Position numbers and translations under genes: made by a program. Of a stretch of 64,000 nucleotides of DNA, positions 7,835-16,312 are shown piece after piece. How positions within the stretch are numbered: position 1 is the first letter of the stretch; every line of letters begins with the position of its first letter. This DNA comes from CAJPQU01 sp052170475. Lineage in GTDB: Bacteria; Bacillota; Negativicutes; Selenomonadales; Selenomonadaceae. Under the pieces are notes generated by a model, which saw only the letters and a list, made by a program, of their open reading frames with translations, did not search any database and was not told the DNA's origin. The DNA lies in the NCBI GenBank assembly GCA_052170475.1, contig JBQNAL010000003.1:62001-126000 (forward strand). Reading direction: 5' to 3'.

Positions 7835-8989
7835 CTATTGTCGCGCCGCGATGCGCTGCCGAGCGTACTGCCGCGCCCACGCATCCTCTTCCTGCAAAAT
7901 CTCAAAGGTGACCGTCTGCCGGACAGAACGGGCGGTCAACGTTTCTTCTATGATACGGTAAATATCTAAAAATCCGATGAAACCACCCAAAAACGCCTCC
8001 ACGGCAACCTCATTGGCCGCGTTCATGACGCAGGGCGCTGTTCCCCCGGTGCGCCCCGCTTCAACGGCAATCGTCAGCCCGCGGAACGTCTCGGTATCCG
8101 GCGCGGTAAAGATCAAGGTGCCAAGGCGGGAAAAATCGAGGCGCGGAAAATCCGACGCGATACGCGCCGGGTACGTCAGCGCGTACTGAATGGGGAGCCG
8201 CATATCCGGCGTCCCAAGCTGCGCCATCACCGCCCCGTCGCGAAACGATACCATCGAGTGCACGATGCTCTGAGGATGGACGACGACGTCGATCTTATCG
8301 TAGGGCATATCGTAGAGCCAATGCGCCTCGATGACCTCCAGCCCCTTATTGACCAGGGTCGCCGAGTCCACCGTGATCTTCTTCCCCATCGCCCAAGTGG
8401 GATGGTTGAGGCAATCCGCCAAAGAAACCGCCGCCAAGTCCACCGTCTTTTTCCCGCGAAAGGGTCCCCCCGAAGCGGTGAGGATGAGACGCTCGACGGC
8501 GTCCCGCTTCTCCCCTTGCAGGCACTGGAAAAGCGCACAATGCTCGCTGTCCACCGGCAAGATCGCGACGCCGCGCGCCTTGGCCGCGTCCATGACCAGC
8601 TCTCCGGCCACGACAAGCGTCTCCTTATTCGCCAGCGCGATGTCTTTCCCCGCGTCGATGGCCGCCAAGGTAGGCGCCAGCCCCGCAAACCCCATCAAAG
8701 ACGTCACCACAGTATCGACGGCGGGAAGCTCCGCCGCCGCCAAAAGCCCCTCCGCCCCGCTCAAAATCTCCGTCGCACCATGGTAACGAGCGCGAAGCCG
8801 CGCCGCCGCCTCCTCGTCCGTCAACACCGCCACCGCCGGCGAAAATTCTCGAATCTGCGCTTCGAGCCTCTCGTCGCTCTGATGTGCCGCCAAGGCCGCA
8901 ACGCGAAACATCTCGGGATGGGCGCGCACCACGTCGAGCGTCTGCGTGCCGATGGAGCCGGTGGAGCCTAAGATCGCCAAATTTTTCAT
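7835..8989 (-). CDS. dxr: 1-deoxy-D-xylulose-5-phosphate reductoisomerase
   Basis: The enzyme converts DXP to MEP with NADPH, the committed step of the MEP pathway. The 384-aa protein has the NADPH-binding GSTGSIG at residues 8-14. It has the metal and substrate site around PVDSEHCALFQCL, TASGGPFRG, HPTWAMGKKITVDSATL, NKGLEVIEAHWLY and HPQSIVHSMVSFRDG, and a C-terminal helical domain. ATG 8989 follows GGAGAATATC. Spacing to rseP is nine bases, so the two are co-transcribed. Confidence 0.97.
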   Translation of the reverse strand: MKNLAILGSTGSIGTQTLDVVRAHPEMFRVAALAAHQSDERLEAQIREFSPAVAVLTDEEAAARLRARYHGATEILSGAEGLLAAAELPAVDTVVTSLMGFAGLAPTLAAIDAGKDIALANKETLVVAGELVMDAAKARGVAILPVDSEHCALFQCLQGEKRDAVERLILTASGGPFRGKKTVDLAAVSLADCLNHPTWAMGKKITVDSATLVNKGLEVIEAHWLYDMPYDKIDVVVHPQSIVHSMVSFRDGAVMAQLGTPDMRLPIQYALTYPARIASDFPRLDFSRLGTLIFTAPDTETFRGLTIAVEAGRTGGTAPCVMNAANEVAVEAFLGGFIGFLDIYRIIEETLTARSVRQTVTFEILQEEDAWARQYARQRIAARQ

Positions 8990-9015
8990 GATATTCTCCT
9001 ATGATCCGCGTGTCA

Positions 9016-9852
9016 TTAATTGATCAGCAAAAGCGAAATAAACCACGAAACATAATACACGAAGGGAACCACGAACATCACGCTGTCAAAGCGATCCAAG
9101 ACGCCGCCGTGGCCGGGGATGAGGACGCCGGAGTCCTTGATGCCCGCATAGCGCTTTATCGCTGACTCCACTAAATCCCCCACCGTGGCGAAGAGGGCGA
9201 TGGCGACGCCCAAGAGGGCCATGGGCAGGATCGGCCACGAAAGCGCCGCCCCCAGCCCTGCCACGGTCGCCGCCGTGCCGACGAGGCCGCCGACGAACCC
9301 CTCGACGCTCTTCTTCGGGCTGATGGCCTCGCAGAGCCGATGACGTCCTAACGTAACGCCGGTGAAATAAGCGAAGGTATCGCTCGCCCACGTCCCGATG
9401 AGCGCCACCCAGAGCCAGACGCAGCCTATCTCCATTTTTCCCAACGGGGTATCCACCGACCACCATGAGAAAAATGGCATCCGCAGAAAAATCAGATGGG
9501 GCAGCGTAAAACCGACGTAGGCGATACCGGCGACAGACGCCGCCGCCTGCGGCACCGAAAACGAGCGATGGCGAAACACCGAGAGCGCCAGCACCCAAAG
9601 AATGGACGCCAGCGCCGCCCCGAGGAAAAGTTCGCGGTTTGCTATCGAGGCCGCGCCGCCCAAGAGCAGCATGGCGCCAAAGCCGCTAAAGTATGCCAGC
9701 GGCTGCCCCATCCGAGAAAACGCCTTCGCGTACTCGTGCCAGCCGATCATCATCAAGGCGACCACGGCCACGCAGAAAACAGCGCCGCCGGTCTGAATGA
9801 CCGCCGCCGCTATGGCGATGCCGACGATCCCCGAAAGAATACGAGTGAGCAA
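9016..9852 (-). CDS. cdsA: Phosphatidate cytidylyltransferase (CDP-diglyceride synthase)
   Basis: This membrane enzyme activates phosphatidic acid with CTP to CDP-diacylglycerol, the branch point of phospholipid synthesis. The 278-aa protein has about seven to eight membrane helices and the family signature near the C-terminus: ESAIKRYAGIKDSG, then IPGHGGVLDRFDS. The start is a TTG at 9852 (LTRILSG), seven bases from GGAG. It follows uppS by 21 bases. Confidence 0.95.
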   Translation of the reverse strand: MLTRILSGIVGIAIAAAVIQTGGAVFCVAVVALMMIGWHEYAKAFSRMGQPLAYFSGFGAMLLLGGAASIANRELFLGAALASILWVLALSVFRHRSFSVPQAAASVAGIAYVGFTLPHLIFLRMPFFSWWSVDTPLGKMEIGCVWLWVALIGTWASDTFAYFTGVTLGRHRLCEAISPKKSVEGFVGGLVGTAATVAGLGAALSWPILPMALLGVAIALFATVGDLVESAIKRYAGIKDSGVLIPGHGGVLDRFDSVMFVVPFVYYVSWFISLLLIN

Positions 9853-9873
9853 AAGGACTCTCCTCCCTGTCGT

Positions 9874-10659
9874 CTATTCGTTCTTCAACCCGCCGAACCG
9901 GCGCTCGCGGCCGCCAAACGCCTGAAGCGCCGCCACGAAATCAGCAGGCGTGAAATCCGGCCAATTCGTTTCCGTAAACCAAAACTCCGCGTAAGCCGCC
10001 TGCCACAAGAGAAAATTGCTGAGGCGCAGATCCCCGCTGGTGCGGATCACGAGATCCACCGGGGGCAGCCCCGCCGTATCGAGGGCAGCCTCCATCTTCG
10101 CCTCGTCGATCTCCTCGGGCAGAAGCCGACCCGCCGCCGCTTCCTCCGCCAAGCGACGAGCCGCGCGGAGAATCTCGTCCTGCCCCCCGTAATTCATCGC
10201 CACATTGAACTTCACGCCGGTGTTCCCCGCCGTCCGCCGCTCGGCCGCCTGCGCCTCTTGTTGCAGGCGGGGGGAAAGATCCTCCATGCGCCCCAAAAAC
10301 CGCAGTTTCACGTTGTCCTTATCCATCTCGTCGATCTCTCGCGCCAAATACTCAGAAAAGAGACCCATGAGAAAATCCACTTCGGCGTGGGGACGCTTCC
10401 AGTTCTCGGTGGAAAAAGCGTACACCGTCAGCGCGACGAGTTCCAAATCAATGGCCACCTTCAACACCTGCTTTAAGGCAGCCACCCCCGCCGTATGCCC
10501 GGCAGTTCGCAAAAGGCCGCGCCCCTCTGCCCAACGCCCGTTGCCATCCATGATGATGGCCGTGTGCTGCGGCAGTCGCGCTTTATCCACGGTATCATAT
10601 AAAGCATTCTCGCCCGCCGCAGCCACCGGCGGCGCACCGCGAAACCACTTTTTCCACAT
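9874..10659 (-). CDS. uppS: Isoprenyl transferase (undecaprenyl diphosphate synthase)
   Basis: This cis-prenyltransferase extends FPP with IPP to the C55 lipid carrier for peptidoglycan and LPS. The 261-aa protein begins MWKKWFRGAP at ATG 10659 behind GGGAG. An open frame extends to 10833 but would include the terminator hairpin upstream, so it was not used. Motifs seen are IIMDGNGRWA (catalytic Asp), AFSTENWKRP, MNYGGQDEI, DLVIRTSGDLRLSNFLLWQ and FTETNWPDF. It starts the second half of the operon, after the ferredoxin and a terminator-like hairpin. Confidence 0.96.
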   Translation of the reverse strand: MWKKWFRGAPPVAAAGENALYDTVDKARLPQHTAIIMDGNGRWAEGRGLLRTAGHTAGVAALKQVLKVAIDLELVALTVYAFSTENWKRPHAEVDFLMGLFSEYLAREIDEMDKDNVKLRFLGRMEDLSPRLQQEAQAAERRTAGNTGVKFNVAMNYGGQDEILRAARRLAEEAAAGRLLPEEIDEAKMEAALDTAGLPPVDLVIRTSGDLRLSNFLLWQAAYAEFWFTETNWPDFTPADFVAALQAFGGRERRFGGLKNE

Positions 10660-10705
10660 AACCCCATAACTCCCATACTCAGCCGTCTCGTCCGCTCCCC
10701 GATGA

Positions 10706-10741
10706 AAAAGACCCCTCTCCGAAAGGAAAGAGGGGTCTTTT
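10706..10741 (-). terminator. Intrinsic terminator between ferredoxin and uppS
   Basis: A 13-bp stem (10706-10718 with 10729-10741) begins inside the ferredoxin stop region. On the minus strand it is followed by the T run TTTTTC. It divides the pyrH-frr-ferredoxin part from uppS-proS. No clear promoter was found before uppS, so read-through is presumably partial. Confidence 0.75.
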
Positions 10742-10744
10742 CCA

Positions 10745-10915
10745 TCAGGGAGCAGAAATCGCCCCCACGGGACATTCCGCCTCGCAAGCCCCGCACTCCA
10801 CGCATTTTTCGGGATCGATCTCATAGTGCGCATCGCCTGACGAAATCGCGCCCACCGGACAGGTAGCCGCGCAGGAACCGCAGGAAATGCAGCTTTCGCC
10901 GATCTTATAAGCCAT
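10745..10915 (-). CDS. 2[4Fe-4S] ferredoxin, clostridial type
   Basis: This 56-aa low-potential electron carrier has two CxxCxxCxxxCP repeats: CISCGSCAATCP near residues 9-19 and CVECGACEAECP near residues 38-49. Each is followed by VGAIS. This is the classic small ferredoxin of anaerobes. The ATG at 10915 follows GGAGGTGTCTGAAG, and its first codons overlap the end of the preceding 74-aa gene by 11 bases, so translation is probably coupled. The MEP enzyme IspG in the same operon needs a reductant, which makes a functional link plausible but unproven. Confidence 0.93.
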   Translation of the reverse strand: MAYKIGESCISCGSCAATCPVGAISSGDAHYEIDPEKCVECGACEAECPVGAISAP

Positions 10916-11129
10916 CTTCAGACACCTCCTTTCGCTGTTTTCCCGCCAATGTCAACCGCCATCGGCTGTCAGCCAAAAGCACCTGACGCACCACGTAAAG
11001 GCAGCGATCGTCCACGGGAAAGACGTGCCTCGTCGGGCGCGTCATCTCCTCCGCAAACGATTCTCCTGCCGTGCGCAAAAGGCGCTCGGCCTCCTCTTTG
11101 GTGCGCCCCACGACATCAGGAGCCGCCAT
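10905..11129 (-). CDS. Small PASTA-like protein between frr and ferredoxin
   Basis: No function is assigned. The 74-aa product starts at ATG 11129, sharing the A of the frr stop (TGATG), so it is translationally coupled. Its N-terminus PDVVGRTKEEAERLLRTAG has the 'PdvvG.t.eeA...L...G' pattern of a single PASTA module. The second half (VDDRCLYVVRQ...LTLAGKQRKEV) would form the following strands. There is no signal peptide or transmembrane helix, so a cytoplasmic location is expected, unlike the PASTA repeats of extracellular kinase receptors. It overlaps the ferredoxin start by 11 bases. Confidence 0.7.
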   Translation of the reverse strand: MAAPDVVGRTKEEAERLLRTAGESFAEEMTRPTRHVFPVDDRCLYVVRQVLLADSRWRLTLAGKQRKEVSEDGL

Positions 11130-11686
11130 CAGATCTCCATGACCTCTTTCTCCTTAGCCGCCTTGGCCGCATCCACCAATTTCACATACTTATCCACCAA
11201 TTTTTGGGCGTCCTCCTGCCCCTTTTTCGAGTCGTCCTCGGCGATGCTCTTCGCTTTTTCCAGCTTCTTGATGGCGTCATTGGCATCCCGGCGCAGATTG
11301 CGCAGCGCCACCTTCGCCTCCTCCGCCTTCTTATTGATGCTCTTCTTCAGCTCCTCCCGCCGCTCCTTCGTGAGCTGGGGGATCGTCAAGCGAATGGCTG
11401 CCCCGTCCGAATTTGGCGTCAGCCCTAAATCGGACTTCATCAGCGCCTTCTCGATCTCGTGCAGCATCGGCTTTTCCCACGGCTGAATCACGATCATCCG
11501 CGGCTCGGGAACCGCGATCTTCGCCACCTGATTCACCGGCGTCGGCGTTCCGTAGTAATCCACCATCACTTTCTCGAGGAGCGCCGGTGTCGCCCGCCCC
11601 GCCCGAAGCGAAGCGAACTCCCTTTTCAGCGCCTCCAGCGTCTTTTGCATCCGTTCTTCGTGTGACGCCATAATCTCCTTGATCAT
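11129..11686 (-). CDS. frr: Ribosome recycling factor
   Basis: This 185-aa protein releases ribosomes from mRNA after termination together with EF-G. It is collinear with the family: LKREFASLRAGRATPALLEKVMVDYYG in helix 1 and domain II, PEPRMIVIQPWEKP, LTPNSDGAAIRLTIPQLTKERR, and the long C-terminal coiled coil. Start ATG 11686 overlaps the pyrH stop by four bases (ATGA). Its own stop overlaps the next gene. The tight chain pyrH-frr-74 aa-ferredoxin implies a single transcript. Confidence 0.98.
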   Translation of the reverse strand: MIKEIMASHEERMQKTLEALKREFASLRAGRATPALLEKVMVDYYGTPTPVNQVAKIAVPEPRMIVIQPWEKPMLHEIEKALMKSDLGLTPNSDGAAIRLTIPQLTKERREELKKSINKKAEEAKVALRNLRRDANDAIKKLEKAKSIAEDDSKKGQEDAQKLVDKYVKLVDAAKAAKEKEVMEI

Positions 11687-12411
11687 TGTTTCCGCCCTCC
11701 GACCGTCGTTCCGATATTTTCGCCCAGCGCGGCCTTCACCAAATTCTCGTGCGGATCGATATTGAAGACCACGATGGGAATTTGATTGTCCATGCAGAGG
11801 CTCGTCGCCGTGGAATCCATCACTTGGAGCTTCCTCTGCAAGACCTCCATGTACGCCAATGCCTCGAACTTCTTCGCGTCGGGGTTCTTATTCGGATCGG
11901 AATCGTAAACGCCGTCCGTATTCTTTTTTCCCATCAAGATGACGTCCGCCTCAATCTCCGCCGCCCTGAGCGCCGCCGTCGTGTCCGTGGAAAAATAGGG
12001 ATTGCCCGTCCCCGCCCCGAAGATGACGACCCGCCCCTTTTCCATGTGGCGTATCGCTTTGCGCCGGATGTACGGCTCGGCGATCTGCCGCATGTCGATG
12101 GCGCTCTGCACGCGGGAAACCACGCCCTGATTCTCCAAGGCGTCCTGCAGCGCCAGCGCGTTCATCACCGTGGCCAGCATCCCCATGTAGTCCGCCGTCG
12201 CCCGATCCATGCCCTTGGCGCTCCCCGCCAGCCCGCGCCAGATATTGCCGCCGCCGACCACCACCGCACACTCGATGTCGTGGCGGCGAATCTCTTTGAT
12301 CTGTACCGCAATATCCTCCACCACGTCAGGATTGATCCCAAAGCCCTGCTCGCCGGCCAGCGACTCGCCGCTCAACTTCAATATGACCCGCTTATATTTT
12401 CCCGTCCCCAA
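11683..12411 (-). CDS. pyrH: Uridylate (UMP) kinase
   Basis: This enzyme phosphorylates UMP to UDP in pyrimidine synthesis and belongs to the amino-acid-kinase fold. The 242-aa protein carries LKLSGESLAG at the phosphate loop, VVGGGNIWRG, DYMGMLATVMNALALQDALE, GTGNPYFSTDTTAALRA and KNTDGVYDSDP. The start is a TTG at 12411, six bases from GGAGGG. In most Firmicutes rpsB and tsf precede this gene; here a chemoreceptor-like gene does, and pyrH has its own promoter. Confidence 0.97.
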   Translation of the reverse strand: MGTGKYKRVILKLSGESLAGEQGFGINPDVVEDIAVQIKEIRRHDIECAVVVGGGNIWRGLAGSAKGMDRATADYMGMLATVMNALALQDALENQGVVSRVQSAIDMRQIAEPYIRRKAIRHMEKGRVVIFGAGTGNPYFSTDTTAALRAAEIEADVILMGKKNTDGVYDSDPNKNPDAKKFEALAYMEVLQRKLQVMDSTATSLCMDNQIPIVVFNIDPHENLVKAALGENIGTTVGGRKQ

Positions 12412-12462
12412 GCGATGCCCTCCATTCCACTCTTCGCAGCCTCGTTCAAAATCTTCTTAGAC

Positions 12463-12492
12463 AGTATAGCACCGATGAACCCCTTTAGGCAA
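12463..12492 (-). promoter_or_regulatory. Promoter of the pyrH operon
   Basis: A -35 TTGCCT (12487-12492) and a -10 TATACT (12463-12468) are separated by 18 bases on the minus strand. The expected start is about 45 bases upstream of the pyrH TTG codon. Confidence 0.65.
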
Positions 12493-12533
12493 TCAGCCCC
12501 GACCACTTCGCCACAAAAATCTTCCTATAACGA

Positions 12534-12572
12534 CACCCCTATCCATGCTCCTTATAGCCATAGATAGGGGTG
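12534..12572. terminator. Hairpin downstream of the soluble chemoreceptor gene
   Basis: A perfect 10-bp stem, CACCCCTATC with GATAGGGGTG, encloses 19 bases. There is no T run, so it may be a weak terminator or an mRNA-stabilising 3' structure. It lies between the chemoreceptor-like gene and the pyrH promoter. Confidence 0.45.
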
Positions 12573-12633
12573 GCTGCTACCTGCCTCGTGTTACGGCGCG
12601 AAAATCCGCGCTACGCTGTCGCCAAAAGATTCC

Positions 12634-13476
12634 TCACTTAAAGGTCTGAACGAAAGAATTCAGCCGCTCCGCCGCCTTCTTTACCTCGGACAGATTCACC
12701 GTGATCTGCTCCGTAGATGCGGCCTGCTCCTCGCTGATCGCCCCCGTCGTTTCAATCGACTTAGAGATCTCCGCCACGGCACGATTCATCTCCATCAGCG
12801 TGGCTTGAATTTTCTCCGTCGCCTCGCGCGACTGCTCCGCCAACTTTCGTACTTCCTCGGCGACGACGGCAAAACCGCGCCCCTGCTCGCCGGCTCTGGC
12901 CGCCTCGATGGCAGCGTTTAGCCCTAAGAGGTTCGTCTGCTGGGCGATGTTGTTGATGAACTCGATGACCTTGATGGTATCCGCATTCTTCTCCTTCAGC
13001 ACCGCCGCCTGCGCGACCGACTCCTGCCCCGCCTGCGCCAACTCGTTGGCGCTCAGCGAGACCTCCTCCACGGACGTGTACACCGTCTGGGTCAGGCGGG
13101 AAATCGCATTCATGGAGTCCACCAATTCCGCCGTGTCGTTGACGTTCAATACGGCGGAAATCATGCCGATCACCTCGCCGCGCACCCCGTGGAACGGCGC
13201 GTTAATCACCTTGATGGGAATGCCATACTTCGCCTTCTCCACCTCATAGGTATCAACCCGATCCTCCTTGAGGCAGCGCGCCATCCGCGGTGTGATCGGC
13301 GTGCCCACCGCCACGCGAATATCGAGCACCCGCCCCGGAATGTAAGAGAGGACTTTTTCCCTATCGGTCACCCGAATCGCCGCATCCTCCCGAAAAATGG
13401 AGCCAACATAGAGCGCCGCCACCTGCATGGCGCGCAAAACATCCTCATTCGTGTTAATCCCTGCCGGTAAAGCCAT
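12634..13476 (-). CDS. Soluble methyl-accepting chemotaxis-like protein
   Basis: This 280-aa cytoplasmic chemoreceptor-type protein has no transmembrane segments. The N-terminal part (about residues 1-130, with VLRAMQVAALYVG... and INAPFHGVRGEVIGMISAVLN) looks like a small PAS/GAF-type or single-domain sensor that ends in a beta-sheet. The rest is a shortened signalling coiled coil with the invariant hairpin tip (LLGLNAAIEAARAGEQGRGF, AVVAEEVRKLAEQS). The start chosen is ATG 13476, nine bases from AAGGATG. The frame is open 27 codons further up, but that stretch lies within the end of the truncated binding-protein gene. No che genes lie in the window. Confidence 0.8.
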   Translation of the reverse strand: MALPAGINTNEDVLRAMQVAALYVGSIFREDAAIRVTDREKVLSYIPGRVLDIRVAVGTPITPRMARCLKEDRVDTYEVEKAKYGIPIKVINAPFHGVRGEVIGMISAVLNVNDTAELVDSMNAISRLTQTVYTSVEEVSLSANELAQAGQESVAQAAVLKEKNADTIKVIEFINNIAQQTNLLGLNAAIEAARAGEQGRGFAVVAEEVRKLAEQSREATEKIQATLMEMNRAVAEISKSIETTGAISEEQAASTEQITVNLSEVKKAAERLNSFVQTFK

Positions 13477-13493
13477 AGCCCACTCGCATCCTT

Positions 13494-14162
13494 TCAATTC
13501 CCATGTATAGCGACCAGATGATACCTTCCTCCTGCTCTGAAAAATATTCTTCGACACAAAGCCATAAACTCCTTTTTCCCCGCCGAGAAAAATTTTGGAG
13601 ATCCTCGAAACATCCTATGATTCTTTTCATTCACCATCGCGATCTTTTGATCCATGGTAGCTGTCAGCGTCCGACCTTTGTCCGACAGCCCCAAGGCATC
13701 GGCAATCAACATGATCCTCGCCTTTAGCTCCTCATAGCTGTTGGGGATCCCCAAGGGGACGACGTTTACCTTCATGTCGGCCAAAAGATCCGCCTGCGCC
13801 CGAGAAAAGACGACGGGCATCAGGACAATATCCGGATCGAGGGCGAGCAGCTCCTCCGTGCTGGGGCGCTCGGAAACCTCCCCTGCGACCTGTCGTGCCG
13901 CCTGCGCCACTTCGGGAATCGGAGAATTTTTACTGGAAGCGCTCACCGCCACGATTTGCTCCGGCGGCGCTAACGCCAAGACAATTTCTTGCAGCGCCGG
14001 GCTGACAGCCAAGATCCGTCGGTATTGCGACATCTCCCGTTCTTTCCTGAGCAAAGGCAGCGGCTGCGACCCAACCGAGCGCCAAAACCAAAGACCGCCA
14101 AAAATCCCGAGGATCAAGGCCAAGGATCCGCCGATGGCAAGCAAACGCTTTTTCCCGTTCAT
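13494..14162 (-). pseudogene. Truncated periplasmic binding protein of an iron/B12 ABC transporter (FhuD/BtuF-like)
   Basis: The N-terminal half is a normal cluster-A substrate-binding lobe. It has a membrane anchor or signal (residues 7-27), RRILAVSPALQEIVLALAP, STEELLALDPDIVLMP, and an alpha-helical backbone ending TATMDQKIAMVNEK (near residue 170). The family is about 300 aa or more, but here the match fades after ALCRR (near residue 200) and the frame stops at 222 aa. The C-terminal lobe is therefore missing. Its last bases run into the 5' part of the chemoreceptor-like gene in another frame, which looks like a deletion junction. The permease and ATPase genes normally found next to it are absent. 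It is probably non-functional. Confidence 0.65.
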
Positions 14163-14181
14163 CTGTCCATTCTCTCCTCAA

Positions 14182-14230
14182 CGCACAAGAGAGGGAATGG
14201 AATCCGTCCATCCCCTCTCTTTCTGTGCGC
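14182..14230. terminator. Stem-loop between the TonB receptor and the truncated binding protein
   Basis: An interrupted long stem has CGCACA and GAGAGGGAATGGA on one side and TCCATCCCCTCTC...TGTGCG on the other. It follows the receptor stop on the minus strand by about 75 bases. There is no strong T run, so it may reduce rather than end read-through. Confidence 0.5.
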
Positions 14231-14304
14231 GCTGCCATGAGAGCAGCACGCGCCATATCATGAAAAACCTTTCCTTCGCTTCGTCTCAGAAGCCTGCCGC
14301 GCCG

Positions 14305-16236
14305 TCAGAACGTGCAGGTGTACGTCATCGACCAGTTAAAGGGACGCGCCAGATTTTCACTGACGTTGATGACGTTTTCCCGGTTCAAGAGGTTATAAAG
14401 ATTGAGCTTAAAGCTGCTATGCTGATCCGGCGTATAGGTTAAGACCGCATTTAAGTCCACCTTATCCCGCATGGGGTGATACTGTCCCGCGATCTTTTTG
14501 CTGGCATCCTCTCTGTCCCCTGCCCAGAAGAGATTCAGGCTGGACTGGAACTTCCCTCTGCCATACTGCACGCCCGTCGTCATCTGCCAGCGGGAAGACT
14601 CCTGCACCCATACGCCGGAATCCTTCGCCTGCGGGTTCTGCACCGTAAAGCCGATGTTATAGTTCCACTCTTCCCCTACGCGCTGGGTATATTCTAGTTC
14701 CAACCCGGTATTTCTAAATTCTCCCAAGTTCACCTGAATGTAGCTGTTGGCGTCGATGCCCGGCGGCGGCGTCAGCCCTAAATCTACATATTTTCGCCAA
14801 GCGAATTTATTGTCCATCTTCATCGTAAACACAGCCGCCTTGAAGGAGCTTTTACCGGTGACGCGCTTGATGCCGGTTTCGTACGACCAGCCTTCCTGCG
14901 GCTTCAGACTATCGTTATAGGAGGTGCCGCCCATGCTGTAAAGAGAGTTGATCGCGGGCATCTCAAACGATTTGCCGATGTTCGTGTACCAGCTCGTTTG
15001 CTCGTCGATTTTATAAAGCGTTTGCAGCTGAGGCAGATAGGCGGTTTTTGAGGGGCCGGCGGCATTGCCCTTGACGAATTGCGTCCGCATCCCCAAAACG
15101 GCCGAAAATTTATCGGAAAAATCATGGCTGTATGACGCGTAAAGCCCCAAGCTGTCGCGGGTAATCTCATGAGAACGGTCAATGATCTCCGCATACTGTT
15201 CGCGATCCGCCGTGAACCCGGTGACCAAGGAACCTTGCTGGGAAAGCTGCCACTTTTTCGTCGTGTCAAAATTGATGCGGCTCAAAACGATGTTGCTGCT
15301 GCCGCCGCTGCGGCTGACCTTCCCTTTGGTATCGATCTTCTGCCCATCGATGCGGCGGCGATTATAGGAAAGGTTCGACGTCCAGTCGTGTTCCTTGTCG
15401 GAATAAATCAAGGCCACATTATCACGCTTATCGTCATACTGATAGGCCATCTTTTTCCGAACGCCCTTCGCATCCAGGTAGTCCATCCCCGTTCCATACG
15501 TCTTTGTGTTCATGTAATTGAGGGTCAAGTTCGGCGCAAGATTCAAGCTGGTGAAGAGCTCATCTTTGTGAAATTTTTTGCGGATGGTTTCATACGGATT
15601 GTTGTAGCGAATTTGAGAATCATGGAACGTGCTGAAATAGGAACGACCGACGGAAACGAGATACTTGTCGCCCCGGCTGGTGAGTTCGCCCCCGGAATTC
15701 ACATCGCCTACTGTGACCGAAGCCGTGTGCTGGGCGCGGCCGCCTTGCTTCGTAATGATATTGACGACGCCGCCCATGGCCTCGCTGCCATACAAAACGG
15801 AATTGGAGCCCTTGACGATCTCAATGCGCTCCACCGCCGAGATGGGAATCCCAGCCGTGGAGTTATAATTGTTTAAGTTGACGGGCGCCCCGTTCACCAA
15901 AATCAGCGTACCTTTGTCCAGCCCCCGAATGTAGACGCGCCCGGTAGAGCTGCCGTTATCGCCCTGCCCGCTGGAATAGTTGTAGCTCGTGATGCCAACC
16001 GTTTGATCCAGCGCATCAAAAACGCTGAGATACCCGCGGTTCTCAATATCCTTTGCCGTAATGACCGTAGTCGTCGCCGGGGTATTGAGATCCCGCGTTT
16101 CCGTGCGCTGCGCCGTGACGACGATGGCATCTAAGGTGTATTCATCCAAAGTTTCCGCTGCGTACGCATGGCAAGAAAATCCCCCAGTGAAGAGCAACGA
16201 CGTGAGAATGGACGAGGTCAACTTTTGTTTTAACAT
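14305..16236 (-). CDS. TonB-dependent outer-membrane receptor, siderophore/cobalamin type
   Basis: This 643-aa outer-membrane gated porin takes up a bulky nutrient with TonB energy. It has a signal peptide (residues 1-27, ending AYA-AET) and a TonB box-like LDAIVVTAQR near residues 35-44. The plug domain (TPATTTVITAKDIENRGY, RVYIRGLDKGTLILVNGAPVN, ERIEIVKGSNSVLYGSEAMGGVVNI) spans about residues 45-165. A roughly 480-aa beta-barrel follows, ending in the typical aromatic C-terminus (TYTCTF). This gene is direct evidence for an outer membrane. The truncated binding protein downstream suggests a heme, siderophore or cobalamin uptake locus that has lost its ABC transporter. Upstream lies a promoter with an operator-like palindrome. 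Confidence 0.95.
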   Translation of the reverse strand: MLKQKLTSSILTSLLFTGGFSCHAYAAETLDEYTLDAIVVTAQRTETRDLNTPATTTVITAKDIENRGYLSVFDALDQTVGITSYNYSSGQGDNGSSTGRVYIRGLDKGTLILVNGAPVNLNNYNSTAGIPISAVERIEIVKGSNSVLYGSEAMGGVVNIITKQGGRAQHTASVTVGDVNSGGELTSRGDKYLVSVGRSYFSTFHDSQIRYNNPYETIRKKFHKDELFTSLNLAPNLTLNYMNTKTYGTGMDYLDAKGVRKKMAYQYDDKRDNVALIYSDKEHDWTSNLSYNRRRIDGQKIDTKGKVSRSGGSSNIVLSRINFDTTKKWQLSQQGSLVTGFTADREQYAEIIDRSHEITRDSLGLYASYSHDFSDKFSAVLGMRTQFVKGNAAGPSKTAYLPQLQTLYKIDEQTSWYTNIGKSFEMPAINSLYSMGGTSYNDSLKPQEGWSYETGIKRVTGKSSFKAAVFTMKMDNKFAWRKYVDLGLTPPPGIDANSYIQVNLGEFRNTGLELEYTQRVGEEWNYNIGFTVQNPQAKDSGVWVQESSRWQMTTGVQYGRGKFQSSLNLFWAGDREDASKKIAGQYHPMRDKVDLNAVLTYTPDQHSSFKLNLYNLLNRENVINVSENLARPFNWSMTYTCTF

Positions 16237-16283
16237 ATGAACTCCCCTTATTCGGTAAAATTATGCAAAACAATTCCGTCAAC

Positions 16284-16312
16284 ATTTTACAATAAATTCA
16301 TCTATGAATCAA
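16284..16312 (-). promoter_or_regulatory. TonB receptor promoter with operator-like palindrome
   Basis: A -35 TTGATT (16307-16312) and a -10 TAAAAT (16284-16289) are spaced by 17 bases. Between them lies the perfect inverted repeat ATTCATCTATGAAT (16296-16309). A repressor bound there would block polymerase, as metal regulators of the Fur family do. The match to a canonical Fur box is only partial, so the regulator is not identified. Confidence 0.6.

Noticed and set aside
10660..10833. A 58-residue upstream extension of uppS
   Set aside because: It would span the ferredoxin terminator hairpin and part of ferredoxin; no ribosome site was found.
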